From: Aphrocallistes beatrix
Lineage: Eukaryota; Porifera; Hexactinellida; Sceptrulophora; Aphrocallistidae
Direction: 5' to 3'
Assembly (NCBI GenBank): GCA_963281255.1
Contig: OY725490.1
Coordinates: forward strand, 5,518,001 to 5,582,000
DNA length: 64,000 nt
The translations under genes and the position numbers were made by a program. The first letter of the stretch is position 1, and every line of letters starts with the position of its first letter. The notes below the pieces were generated by a model. The model was not told where the DNA came from. It worked only from the letters and a program-made list of their open reading frames with translations, and made no database searches. This document shows, piece after piece, positions 10,057 through 20,280 of the stretch.

Positions 10057-10559
10057 CTCGAACCTCTCTTATCCGGGCAGTGCCGGACCGGAAGGTGCCC
10101 GGATAACAGAATTTGCCCGGATATCGGAGGTTCGGATAAGAGTGGTGCCCGAACTCAGAAATCAACTTGAATAGCAGTTTATAGTGTAACTGTCAATTTG
10201 TATAATGGGTGAGTTTAAACAATATCTAGTGCCCGGAACTTAGAGGTTATCAAAATTTGAGTTCTGGATAAGAGAGGTGATTGTAAAATAGATATTCTAT
10301 GAAGGAAAAGAGACTATTCCATTGCGATTGATTAATACATTTTAAGCAGTATTTACCCCTGAATATATTAGATGTCGCAATTATCTTCCAAATTCATTAT
10401 CAAAGTTCATTAAATAATATTACATGATAATGATTGCTGGAATTGTGGTTAATAATTGACTTGAAAATAGGACAATGCATATTGACTAAATGTCGAAAGG
10501 GCTGTCCGGTTGAGAGAGGTGCCCGGATATCGGAGGTCCGGATAAGAGAGGTTCGAGTG
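10057..10559. mobile_element. pogo/Tigger-type miniature element, TTATCCGG ends
   Basis: Inverted ends CTCGAACCTCTCTTATCCGG and, in complement, ACTCGAACCTCTCTTATCCG (10537-10558), next to TA. The repeated CCGGATA words inside each end are typical of pogo-like non-autonomous elements. Non-coding. Confidence 0.75.
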
Positions 10560-10590
10560 TATATATAGTATATATATATATACATATATA

Positions 10591-11093
10591 CACTGCCTGG
10601 ACAAAAGTATTCGTACACCACATAATTCCCCATACAAATAGTTATAATACTGATTTATTTAGCGAGTCAAGGTATTTAATTGGTAAGAGATACACTTAAT
10701 TTGACTTCAAATTCGAATTCTCCACATTCAAATTACCCACTTTATAAGTTTTCAACTTAATAACTCTTCTTCAAGATTAAGTATTTTCAGTATTTGCTTT
10801 CCTATGCCACATGTCGCGAGTGACCACCATTGTATATGATGGCATTGATGGTATGAGGTGGCACAGTTTTTACCTTGTGGCACAGTTTTTACCTTGCAAA
10901 ATTTTAACCTTGTGAGAGTGTAAACAAGTTGAAAGATTAAAAAGTGAGTAATTCGAATATGGAGAATTCGAATTTGAAGTTAAATTAAGCGTACCTCTTA
11001 CCAAATAAATACCTTGACTCGCTAAATAAATCAGTATTATAACTATTTGTATGGGGAATTATGGGGTGTACGAATACTTTTGTTCAGGCAGTG
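10591..11093. mobile_element. Palindromic Tc1/mariner-type element, copy 1
   Basis: Begins CACTGCCTGGACAAAAGTAT and ends with the complement, flanked by TA (10589-10590 and 11094-11095). Nearly the whole element folds on itself: the TACAAATAGTTATAATACTG, TTCAAATTCGAATTCTCC and AAATTCGAATTACTCAC blocks all recur in complement. Better preserved copies lie at 52879-53355 and 50728-51095. Confidence 0.85.
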
Positions 11094-11164
11094 TATAAAC
11101 ATTAATTGAGTTTTAACAGTAAGGATATATCCTTACTTTTAAAACTTTTAATATATTATATATA

Positions 11165-11653
11165 CAAGCGCGCTTCGCTTGCTTGCGCTGCGCGGCTGGT
11201 GGACACTTTGTGTCCGCTGGAGGCGCCCTGCGTGCGTCTGGGGTCACATTGATTAATTATAAGGCAGGTAACATCTTTAAATACATCTGTCCTACTGTTA
11301 TAATCGATATCGCACGAAAAATCACAAAAAATTTCAATTTTCAAAAAGTTTGATGTGCAATGATGATGTCATAACAGAGTGATGAGTAATCTTTTTTTGA
11401 TGATAGTTATATTATATGTGAGATATATTAATATACACATTCTATTAAAATTTCAGCCTTCTATCACCTGAAATGGCTGAAGTATGGTCGAAAAACTTAA
11501 ATTTCTAGTTATAAAAAAGGTGACAATGAAATCATAATTCCATGATGAGTCGACATTTCGTCTGAGGTCAGAACTTACTGGAGCCATTGCCAAAAGACTC
11601 CCACATGCCAAAAATCAGCATTCTACGCCTTGCAATTTCAATCAACTCGTTAC
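11165..11653 (-). repeat. Hairpin-ended 0.5 kb repeat, copy 4 (near full length)
   Basis: Minus orientation, from CAAGCGCGCTTCGCTTG to the complement of TAACGAGTTGATTG. Both ends touch TATATA. In this copy the CRE-like sites are mutated (GATGTCAT and GAAATCAT). Confidence 0.85.
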
Positions 11654-11670
11654 ATATATATATATATATA

Positions 11671-12078
11671 CAGTGGAACCTGTATATAACGGCCACCCAA
11701 GGGACTGGACAAAATTGGCCGTTACACACAGGTGGCCGTTATATACAGGTGTTGTCTTAATCCTCAAAAGGTATCAACGTAGTGAAATGAATATCAAGTT
11801 TTTAGAAATCTATTACTTGAAGTAATATAATGAAACTGTTTATCGTTCGTAACAGGTCCTGTCATAAACACATAAAAAGGTGGAAAAAGTGATGGCCATT
11901 ATAGACAGATAGTGGCCGTTATACACAATTTTTGGGTCAGTAAGGGACTGCAAATGGGTGTCCGCTGGCCGCGTTGAGCAGGTGACCGCTATACACAGGG
12001 TCAATATTATGGAATTTCGGACGGGACTGTTCAATGGTGACCGCTATAGACAGGTGACCGTTATAGCAGGCTCGACTG
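11671..12078. mobile_element. pogo-type miniature element, GGCCGTTATA family
   Basis: Ends CAGTGGAACCTGTATATAAC and, in complement, CAGTCGAGCCTGCTATAACG, flanked by TA (11669-11670 and 12079-12080). GGCCGTTATA/GACCGTTATA words recur inside each end. No coding sequence. A decayed half copy lies near 57846-57930. Confidence 0.75.
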
Positions 12079-12099
12079 TATATATATATATATATATAC

Positions 12100-12340
12100 A
12101 CCAGGGCATTATCTAGGAGCGCAAGACGCTCCTTTAAGCATATGATTTTAAGCCTCAAATTTTTAGGAGCGTGAAAATCCAGAATAATACCCAATTTACC
12201 TTATTTTATAATGCAATTTATAGATTTAGGCGTATGAAAATTTAGGGATTATAGATTAGGAGCGTATCTCTGGAGGGCTGTATAATATCCTGATACACAC
12301 ACACATATATAAACATTAATCTAATTTTAATAGTAAGGGT
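12100..12340. other. Possible hAT-type debris
   Basis: CAGGGCATTATCTAGGAGCG near 12104 looks like a hAT-type left end, and GGAGCGTATCTCTGG near 12261 could be a decayed partner. The evidence is too weak to draw boundaries. The rest is CA/TA dinucleotide-rich with an ATTAATC...TTTTAATAGTAAGG block that recurs beside hairpin repeats. Confidence 0.3.
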
Positions 12341-12349
12341 ATATATATA

Positions 12350-13095
12350 CAGTCTGTCTCAGAAAAATCTGGAATTACTTAACTAGGCGTAATTAATAAA
12401 GTTTTGAAGATACAATTTCAAACGAAACCTACAATTCAAATAAAACTATTTAACTTTAGTATTTTATTTTATAACCACCGCTATCAATGACTAACTGGCA
12501 CCCTTTCGGCATCGAACTCCAATAGTTATGGAGGAAAAATCCATCTAAACCTTCCCAACTTCGAAAAACAAAGAAAAGAGTCGTAATGATATATGTGGTG
12601 CTCTTCTAATTTGTTATACCACACTATTTGCAATAATTGGAAGTTGTCTAGACGGTCTACCACTGCCTACGTTCCTTTCGCAAGATAAAATTTTCTTCAA
12701 GCGTGACAAAATGTCATGAACAGTCGATAAGGTACGCCCACAATACGTGAAATTTCTTTAGCTGAATGCTTTTTACCATCTAAACGTATCATGACGTGTT
12801 AGCGCTTCTCAATTTCTGACATCTCGATTGAAATAAGCTAGTCAGTGAGCAGAAAATATAGATTACTGAATATGTTCAATAAATAGGAGCAAAAATAATT
12901 TATGATGACGTAATCGCAATTAAAGAGCAAATATTTTGGAAAAAAAACAAAAATGTTGGCTAAAATGATGCTTAGAATGAAGACTACTCTTTACACGAAT
13001 ATTCAAAAAGAGAATTAACCAATATCATTATCTTTGATAAAAGGAAATTATGGCTGTATATAAATCGAAATTCCAGATTTTTCTGAGACAGACTG
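12350..13095 (-). mobile_element. Tc1/mariner element, internally deleted
   Basis: Ends CAGTCTGTCTCAGAAAAATC and its complement, flanked by TA (12348-12349 and 13096-13097). The interior retains only the two ends of a minus-strand transposase gene. Confidence 0.85.
12456..12822 (-). pseudogene. Tc1/mariner transposase remnant (N and C ends only)
   Basis: ATG at 12822 begins MSEIEKR, followed by an HTH-like stretch (KHSAKEISRIVGV), then GSGRPSR in another frame, the linker between the two HTH halves of a paired-like domain. After the deletion a YWSSMPKGC segment near 12510 and a stop at 12456-12458 give the C-terminus. The catalytic core is gone. Confidence 0.7.
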
Positions 13096-13401
13096 TACTC
13101 GTATATATATATATACACATATACACATTAATCGAGTTTTAATAGTAAGGATAATTCATGTCTCTTCATAGAAATTGTAGCATCTTTCCAATTACATAAA
13201 CCGTTGTATTTGAAAACTGGATCCACGCATATTCTCGATCTTTTGTTGTTGTACTACGCGGAAGCACAAATGGCCACAGTAATCAGAATGAATTCATTTC
13301 TTTTTTGAAAACCATACGGATTCACAGGAACATTTTACAATTTTACTTGCTCAAATCCCGTTTATGGATTTGAAGGTTGTGGGGAGGGGGGTGATTAACC
13401 C

Positions 13402-14643
13402 AAGGTGCACCTTTGTCAGGAACAATATTGAAACAAAAGGCCAGTGAAATTGCTGCTGTTGATGGTTCCGAGTTCGTTCCTTCAGATGGTTGGCTTGGAC
13501 GTTGGAGAATACGCCACAGTTAAACGTATAAACAAGAACAAGGTGAGAAGCAGGATGCTAACGTGCAGAGAGCTGAAAATTGGAAACACGCGATTCTTCC
13601 CACAATTATGGAGGACTTCACTAAAGAGGACATATTTAATGCAGATGAAACGGGATTATATTTTCGATGTTTTCCAGTCAAGGGATATAGTGTCAAGGTG
13701 ACGAATTACCAGGAGGAAAGAAAGCCAAAGTTAGGGTGACAGTGATGCTTTGCGTTAATATGAGTTGCTCGGAGAAGTTTCCTCTACTGGTAATTGGGAA
13801 AAGTAAGCATCCACGATCATTCCCCAAAGACTTGTCCAAGCTACCTGTTCAATACCAAACATCTAAAAATGCTTGGATGACTGGGTACATCTTGGTGGTT
13901 GAAAAACTGGGATAATACACTCAGATCAAAAAAGAGAAAAGTATGTTTGCTAGTTGACAACTGCTCTGCTCACTCAAAGAGCATTTCTTTGACCAATATC
14001 GTCCTAAAAACACCATTATCATAATGCAGCCCATGGATATGGGAGTAATCAAAATTTGGAAGGCTCATTATAAAAGTAGGTTGAATTCAAGGATAATTAC
14101 TGCAATGGACTCTGATTCAGCCTACGGGCACTTGACATAGCGAAATCAATTAGCCTGTTAGATGCACTTTACATTTCAAAGCAATCCTGGGATGCTGTAG
14201 AAGGAAAGACTATAGCTAAATGCTTTCACAAAGGTGGATTCGTAGAACTTGGTACAATGTCCTCATTGCAGGATGATAATTCAAACTTCGATATGTTTGA
14301 TGTTTCGCTACCATCCAACAAGTCGCTTGAAGAATTTGAGAACTTCATTGATATCGATAATGATATCACAGTTAGCGGGGAGTTATCGGATGGAGAATTT
14401 TTGGAAGTTACGGGAAAGAGAATCAGAATCGAGAGCGATTCTGAAAGTGATGCTGACGATGAATGTTATAACCCCCAGCTCTCGCTAGCACAACAGAGAC
14501 AAATGGTCGACTATTTGCGAATTTTAATTCAGTACAATTCCTCTTTATTCCCTATGCTTCATTTGATTGAAAACAAAGTTAATGTCGAAGCGATCAACGC
14601 GAAAACACAAACCTCGATGAATTATTTCTTGTCTAAGAATTAG
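13402..14643 (+). pseudogene. pogo/Tigger (DDE_1) transposase
   Basis: Fragments in changing frames follow the family order: QGAPLSGTILKQKASEIA and SDGWLGRW (linker to the CENP-B-like domain), FNADETGLYF (first catalytic Asp), KVRVTVMLCVN, FPLLVIGKSKHPRSF, VDNCSAHSK (second Asp), IIMQPMDMGVIKIWKAHYKS (third acidic position), then an intact acidic tail to a stop at 14643. At least three frameshifts or stops break it. The N-terminal CENP-B HTH is not visible. This was the autonomous partner type for pogo-like miniature elements. Confidence 0.85.
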
Positions 14644-14784
14644 CTTCTTAGAACATGCAGTTCTAACTTCTATATAGTTGAATTTCTTTTATACTTAAGT
14701 AGGATACGTTTTTGTATGTAGCAGGTATACATTTGTATGTATTTCATCTTATTGAGGGTAATGACACAGTACGCGGATGTAGAT

Positions 14785-14855
14785 TATTATCATAAGTCGG
14801 TTAATCGGGACAAAAGGCTGAATCCGGAGATGTCCAGATTAAGCGGCTTCCACTG
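14785..14855. mobile_element. Right terminal repeat of the Tigger element
   Basis: TTATCATAAGTCGG, TTAATCGGGAC and GATTAAGCGGCTTCCACTG are the step-like subterminal words and terminus usual for Tigger elements, followed by TA at 14856-14857. The matching left end is not visible, so the 5' part has been lost. Confidence 0.6.
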
Positions 14856-14861
14856 TATTCT

Positions 14862-15342
14862 GTGCAGGAATTTATTCAGTCCTTTTCTACTAAGGATAGT
14901 TCCTCTTCGGATCTTGAGATTAACCTTGATCCCTTCTTAAATGAAATATCAGATTTATCCATCATTGATTGCGATATACCAACTTTACAATCTTTAGCTT
15001 TCATTGCAGGGTACTCCACACACCAATATTTAAAAAGAATTCAACTATGTCTCTTATGTCTGGATATGTAAACCATCATCGATAAAGATATACTAATTCT
15101 TATCTCAGTATAGACTACTGGAACTTTCTGACCGTGGAAAACTAAAATATCTTTCAGAGGTCGTTTTGGAATCAATTGTTACGCTCTGGAAAATATTCTC
15201 AATCATTCAGAATAATATATAGTTGGTGAATGTGAATGCATTAGTAGAAGGGCCAGCAAGGAAAATTCTAGTCGAGCTTGCTTTAAACGCAATAGTAGAT
15301 AGTAATGATTGTGATGTCTGGGAAAATACATGTCCTTCCTGC
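14862..15342 (+). pseudogene. P-like/THAP9-type transposase C-terminal remnant
   Basis: Frames here give LAFIAGYSTHQYLKR followed by CLLC, then LSDRGKLKYLSEVVL, then a stretch ending CDVWENTCPSC. GYxxH...K...C..C and DRGxLxYPS are typical of the C-terminal part of P-like transposases carrying THAP domains. Stops and frameshifts separate the pieces. A hAT element is inserted directly in the codons after CPSC at 15342. The family call rests on short motifs. Confidence 0.4.
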
Positions 15343-15900
15343 CAGTGGCGTACCGTGACCAAATGCCGCGTTGCCAAGGAATTATTTAAATTATAATTTC
15401 GCGATTAAATTTTCTATTTGCTTTATTTTGCTTAACAATATTCTAATAACTCGCTACAAATGGTTAACAAATAGTTCTTCTCGCTTTCAATGCTGCGAAA
15501 TCATTGATAACATCATCAAAATTAGTATTATCTGTTATGTCTCCCTCTATCGACAAGATTGCACTGCTTGTTAACCGAATTTGACTCATTGTCGATCGCA
15601 GATAATTCTTATTTAGTTTTAACTTCGAAAAACTCTTTCGCAACTTGCAACGCTGGTACTCATGGTCAGAAATATTCGAATCGCGATAATCAGATTTGGA
15701 AGGGACTCTATAAATGTTATTTGTGAATTGGCAATAGTGCAAATTGTCAACAGACAATAAACTTTGATCAATTTAATTCAACACTGGATTTCTACATGCA
15801 TTAGGAGAATTTAATTTAAAGTTGTAAATGCAATTTGCCGCCCCCTTGAAGTGCCGCCCGGGGCGGGCCACCCCCCCGCCCCCCCCACGGTACGCCACTG
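15343..15900 (-). mobile_element. hAT element, internal deletion derivative
   Basis: Perfect inverted ends CAGTGGCGTACCGTG and CACGGTACGCCACTG, with an exact 8-base target duplication CTTCCTGC at 15335-15342 and 15901-15908. Only the 3' part of a minus-strand transposase remains inside. Confidence 0.95.
15464..15757 (-). pseudogene. hAT transposase C-terminal dimerisation segment
   Basis: The 97-codon frame contains LRKSFSKLKLNKNYLRSTM and RLTSSAILSIE, the conserved C-terminal hATC region that mediates dimerisation in hAT transposases of the zinc-finger (ZMYM/TTF) group, followed by FDDVINDFAALKARR. The catalytic core and N-terminal zinc finger have been deleted, so it cannot be active. Confidence 0.8.
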
Positions 15901-15908
15901 CTTCCTGC

Positions 15909-17373
15909 AATATTCCTCGTTTTTCGATTCTACGTAGGTTTTGTTATTTGTTTCAGGAAATCGTATGATAGCTAACAAAGTAAAAAAATATAATTCCATG
16001 GTAGTATGTAGGGGAATTTAAAAACGTAAATTTTAAAAAATTAACTCTTAATATCCTAATATTTTAATATAGTATGTGTTTAACTTTATCTTTCTTTATT
16101 TAGTTCAGCTGTAACGCGGCCAACCTTTCTTACATGTCAGTAACTCAACCCTCAATATGTTAGACAACAACATCGCTAAAATGATCGAAAGAAAGTTTAT
16201 GTATTGTAAAACTGTTTTAATACATTATTAATTGTAATTGTAATAGTATTTTCTTGTTTATTTCATTTATTCAAATGAAATATATGATATCACTTCAATA
16301 CTCAATATAGTATAGTATGATGGAGACATTTAAAATAGAAATTAATGAGGGTTAGATCAAATGTGAACCTCAAGGCTATCACTCAAATCATTAGTGTACT
16401 AAAATTACCACGAAATATTGAAAAGTTGGTATATCATTGTTCGGCTTCGATCGTATCCCTGGTCCAAATTTCACATTCTACTGTGAGGTTAAATAGGTCA
16501 TGATATAGTATATACACACCACGACACATTAATCGAGTTTTAATAGCAAGGATTATCAAATTCCTTAAAGTAATATTTATGAATCTCAGTCACAAATCAA
16601 TGAAATTAGTGTTAAATTTAGAAATTAAAGCGGATCGACTAATCGATCAATGATTTCCTTAAACGTTAATCTTGATGACGTTTAGCCAGTTAACAGGTCA
16701 ACCTAATCCATTATTGCTCTAAATTATCTATATAAAAATATCACCCAGTCTCACTGCATGTCACTCATCACCATATATAGTAGATAAAACAATACATAAG
16801 TAGGATAAAGTGTGAATTATGAATATATTTTCAACCAAATTTGCAGTTCAGAGGAAATTTTGTAAAAAAATCAATTTCAAAATTGATGATATTTGTAACC
16901 ATTTTTGGCACCTCAAAATCCTCTAAATAGGATTAGGGGGTTTTTGCTACATAATAACAAAAATAAATTCCACGCCGAAAATGTCGTCATTTAGAATTTT
17001 GAAATTATGCATATTTTCCCGAATGTTAACCATAATTAAAATGTTAAGATTCATTTTCAATCCATAACTAAAAAAAAGGTTAAAAAGAAGGCCAGCATCC
17101 ATAGAAAAGATTTTCAAATTGAAATCCAAATAAATTAACATAAATCAATAAAACTGGAGATATGTAGTAACTAGGAGTGAATTTTTGGATTATTTTTCAA
17201 TCTACCAGAGCAGAGCAAAGAATGATCATTTCAAAATAAATAACAGATACTTGAATTCAAAAAAGTTTCCTCTTGAATTTGAATTTACATATGAAAATTC
17301 TTGTTTTGAATAATTGCTATTCTAGAGTTGGTCGACTAAAATAGAAAAGATGTGACCTACAATAACAGCATGA
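15909..17373. other. Intergenic region downstream of the ENTR1-like gene
   Basis: AT-rich and mostly single-copy by eye. A CACATTAATCGAGTTTTAAT block at about 16526 matches sequences flanking the hairpin repeats elsewhere. The right part must contain the 3' untranslated region of the minus-strand gene starting at 17374. I did not find a convincing AATAAA signal on the minus strand. Confidence 0.5.
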
Positions 17374-18180
17374 TTATTTTTCTCCAGATGATACTTCAGA
17401 AGATTTAGGGTCATATATACGGGGAATTGATTCAATAAAATCGGCCAAATTTCGAAGATTACTTGCACCACTTAATAATTGGTTTAAAAAATATTCAGCT
17501 TCAGTACTGGCGAGGCGTATTTTTGTTGCCGCCTTCGAAGTTTCCCTTTCATAAAATTCTTTAATATTCGAATCGTGATTGGATTTAAATGAAAATTCTT
17601 TGTCAATTTGCGCAAGTTTACTTTCGGCATTAAATGCCCTTTTGTTTGCTTTATCAAGACGAGATTCAATTTGGAGAATTACACTCTCTAAAGCTTTTGA
17701 TTCTTCTAATTCTTTATTGTGTAAAACTTCAATTCTTTTGCGTAAGATTTCATTATCTATTTTAGATTGTTTTAACTCTTGAATCAAATTCAGATTCGCT
17801 AATCGTATTTCGCAAACTTCAGAATTATCTAAATGAGAGTCTTCATTTGAAAACATATTTGCGTTAGATAATTTGATATCATTTCCAGAATGATCACTAC
17901 TTCCAGACTTGGTACTCATGTCATCTTTAAAATCCACAAGAAAATCAGTATCGCAATTTTCATTTGATTGATTAGAGGCAAATGTGATTTTTTCAGGATA
18001 AGCTTTTTTTTCCATTTGAGTTACAAAATCCAGATGTTTTTCCCCTATAATCTCCAGGCATTCTTGCTTTCTATCCAAAAATGTAGTGAAAGAAAAAGGA
18101 TTCTTTGAAACAGATGAGTCACTAGGGTTATCAGAAGAATTTACAAATGTTTCTGAATATTGATCTAAGTTTTCACTCAT
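17374..18180 (-). CDS. ENTR1/SDCCAG3-like endosomal trafficking regulator
   Basis: A single open frame of 268 codons with ATG at 18180. Residues 27-35 (NPFSFTTFL) match the NPFSF box of ENTR1. A coiled coil runs from about 126 to 205, with LESVILQIESRL and KRAFNAESKL matching the conserved helical part, and LNQLLSGASNLRNL...SIPRI (about 232-255) matches the C-terminal block. In vertebrates ENTR1 sits on endosomes, binds PTPN13 and IFT88, and acts in receptor sorting, cytokinesis and ciliogenesis. This protein is shorter than the human one (about 435 residues), mainly in the disordered N-terminus. There is no signal peptide or membrane segment. The gene is intact and intronless here although transposons surround it, which suggests selection; a processed copy is the alternative. 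The name comes from remembered family motifs, not a search. Confidence 0.75.
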   Translation of the reverse strand: MSENLDQYSETFVNSSDNPSDSSVSKNPFSFTTFLDRKQECLEIIGEKHLDFVTQMEKKAYPEKITFASNQSNENCDTDFLVDFKDDMSTKSGSSDHSGNDIKLSNANMFSNEDSHLDNSEVCEIRLANLNLIQELKQSKIDNEILRKRIEVLHNKELEESKALESVILQIESRLDKANKRAFNAESKLAQIDKEFSFKSNHDSNIKEFYERETSKAATKIRLASTEAEYFLNQLLSGASNLRNLADFIESIPRIYDPKSSEVSSGEK

Positions 18181-18856
18181 ATTTAGGGATATATTAGCAT
18201 CTAAATTAGAAAAAAATTGGTGGATGATAATACAAGGGTTTTATGGTATTCAGCACCATTAACGCTAGTGACCTCGAAGTACTATTACGTTATATGACTA
18301 CTTTCACAATTTAGGAGTATAGTATAATTTAAATCTTAGGAGCTAGTTTACTTTCAGTATGAAAAGGGCAAATTATAAGCATATCAGCTTACTTATTTTA
18401 GGATCACGAAGGAAATTATTTTTAAATTGCATTTTTTCGCTTCCATCATTTAAAACAACCAAAACTAATTTTCTCAATTACTCAATACAATGCAATCAAT
18501 GTTTCAGCTTCTAAATTGTTTAAATGGAATATTAGAAAGACAATGATCGAAGCATTTAAGCTCTCATCTCACTAAATTTTGTAGAATCTGTCATTATGTA
18601 TGCTGAACGCCGATTTTTCGATCTTTTTTCGAAATTTCCAACCTAATTCACCTTAATTCGCGAAACAAAATTTAAAATAGAAAATCGGCTTCGTTAGATA
18701 TATAATTCATCACTATTACATGTTTTTGAGAAGTTTTAACTCAATATCTCAAACCTTCTCTTGTAGAAAAATTTTTTTCACCAATCATTATTGGCATCAT
18801 ATGATATTCGAGAAAACGGATGACAAATCAAAAAATATTTCCTGGTTGGAAAAATG
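18181..18856. other. Upstream region of the ENTR1-like gene
   Basis: AT-rich sequence with no recognisable repeat ends. It should contain the promoter and 5' untranslated region of the minus-strand gene. I see no clear TATA or initiator arrangement that stands out from the AT-rich background. A GGTTGG-family element begins at 18861. Confidence 0.4.
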
Positions 18857-18860
18857 TTAA

Positions 18861-19318
18861 GGTTGGCCTGTCCTATGGGTATTTTGTTTTTTATCAAAAA
18901 TTTGCCAAAAGACCTTTTTAATCATTTTTAGATCCCTAAAGTGGTTTTAAACATTAATTAATGATTTTTAGAATTTCAATGCTAATTTTTCGGAACTTAG
19001 AGCCACATGTGGGCGGTATCCTTAAAATTTTCCTTAGAATTACATAAATTCTAAGAAAATTTCGTAAAATTCAGAAATAATTTCAAGGTTAATAATTTTA
19101 GATAATTTCTAAAAATTAATGCCTCTACTTACCCATCCTAAGAAGTATTTCTTAGATTAGAATAAATCTAAGAAAAGTTCTTAGAATCAGTAAAGAATTT
19201 TACGTATGCTATAGAATTCTTCATAAATTCTAAAAATTTACACCAATTCTAAGAAATATTCTTAGAATGGTGCTAATAATTAATTTGATAAAAATTCTAA
19301 GAACTTTAGTGAATAAAA
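18861..19318. mobile_element. GGTTGG-family left end joined to a TTCTTAGAATT-rich miniature element
   Basis: TTAA (18857-18860) precedes GGTTGGCCTGTCCTATGG, the left end of the family. At about 19008 the sequence changes: GGGCGGTATCCTTAA, a scrap of the 1.9 kb family end, and then many TTCTTAGAATT-type words ending ACTTTAGTGAATAA at 19318. The latter resembles the end of the Harbinger-type elements at 22590 and 35594. Confidence 0.5.
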
Positions 19319-19344
19319 TTTTCATCTCTAGTCCTTCCAAAACT

Positions 19345-19655
19345 AAATTAAATGGTTTAACACGAGATATTCAATAAATTTCCAATGTGACCAATATGGT
19401 AAATTGTCCGATAACTCGTGAACCATCTAATTTAGACATTAATGATATTATCGCTTGATAAGAAGCATAGTCTATTGACCATCAAATAAAATTAAATTCG
19501 AATGTCTAGCTCTTTCGGTTTCCAAGATATGACCCCAAATGACCAAAATACATTTCCATAGCAATACTAGAATGTAGCAATATTCCAAGAAAAAATCCAA
19601 ATTCATCGTATCAAGCAATTCACAACTTAGTTCTATACGAAAAACTAAAATCTGC
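19345..19655. repeat. Foldback family fragment (one arm)
   Basis: Matches the right half of the foldback element at 570-1642, from TAAATTGTCCGATAACTCGTGAA through CATTTCCATAGCAATAC to the CACAACTTAGTTCTATACGA block. Only one arm is present. Confidence 0.65.
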
Positions 19656-19763
19656 AAGTTATTATGAAGCCTTATATGTAGTAGACTGTGGTTGTAGCAA
19701 TATTAACCGTTTAAAATGATCTATAATCAGGATTATCTGTAGTTCAAATATGGTGAATATTAA

Positions 19764-20276
19764 GGTTGGGCTTGGGGTTTGGTTTTATAAATAATTCACC
19801 AAAGGTCATTTTTTATCATTTTTGGATCCCTAAAGGGCTTCTAAACATTATTATCGATTTTTAGAATATCAATGCCAATATTTCGCAACTTTGAGCCACT
19901 TCTTTGAATTCGCCGTGATTCTTAGAATTTCACTTGATTCTAGAATTATTCTAAGAAATTTTCAATTTTAAGTCGAATTCTTCGAATTATTCAAAGTGGT
20001 ATTTACTAAAGTTATATAGTCAAATTCTAGAATTTTCTTAGAACTTGGCAAATTCCTAGCAAATCCTTGAATTGTAATAAAAATTCTTAAAATTTATATG
20101 AATGCTAAGAGAAATTATAAGTGAGGTTGACTTAAATTCATTTTAAATCGTTGAAGTTGGAATTTTTTTAATAATTTTGACGACAGCAGAGGAAATTGAT
20201 CATTTTTCCACTTGCTAATTGGTGTTGAATAGAATGGCTGTCTCTTAACCTTCGAATGCCTAAGTGGAAGTGAAAG
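19764..20276. mobile_element. Second GGTTGG-family left end with TTCTTAGAATT-rich insert
   Basis: TTAA at 19760-19763 precedes GGTTGGGCTTGG. The ATCCCTAAAGGGCTTCTAAAC and TTTCGCAACTTTGAGCCACT blocks identify the family. From about 19905 the text becomes TTCTTAGAATT-rich, like 18861-19318, so two neighbouring copies carry a similar insertion at nearly the same place. It is followed by a 1.9 kb TTAA element. Confidence 0.5.
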
Positions 20277-20280
20277 TTAA

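Noticed and set aside
13444..13701. 85-codon frame as an independent gene
   Set aside because: It is an out-of-frame reading of the pogo/Tigger transposase, whose motifs lie in the neighbouring frames.
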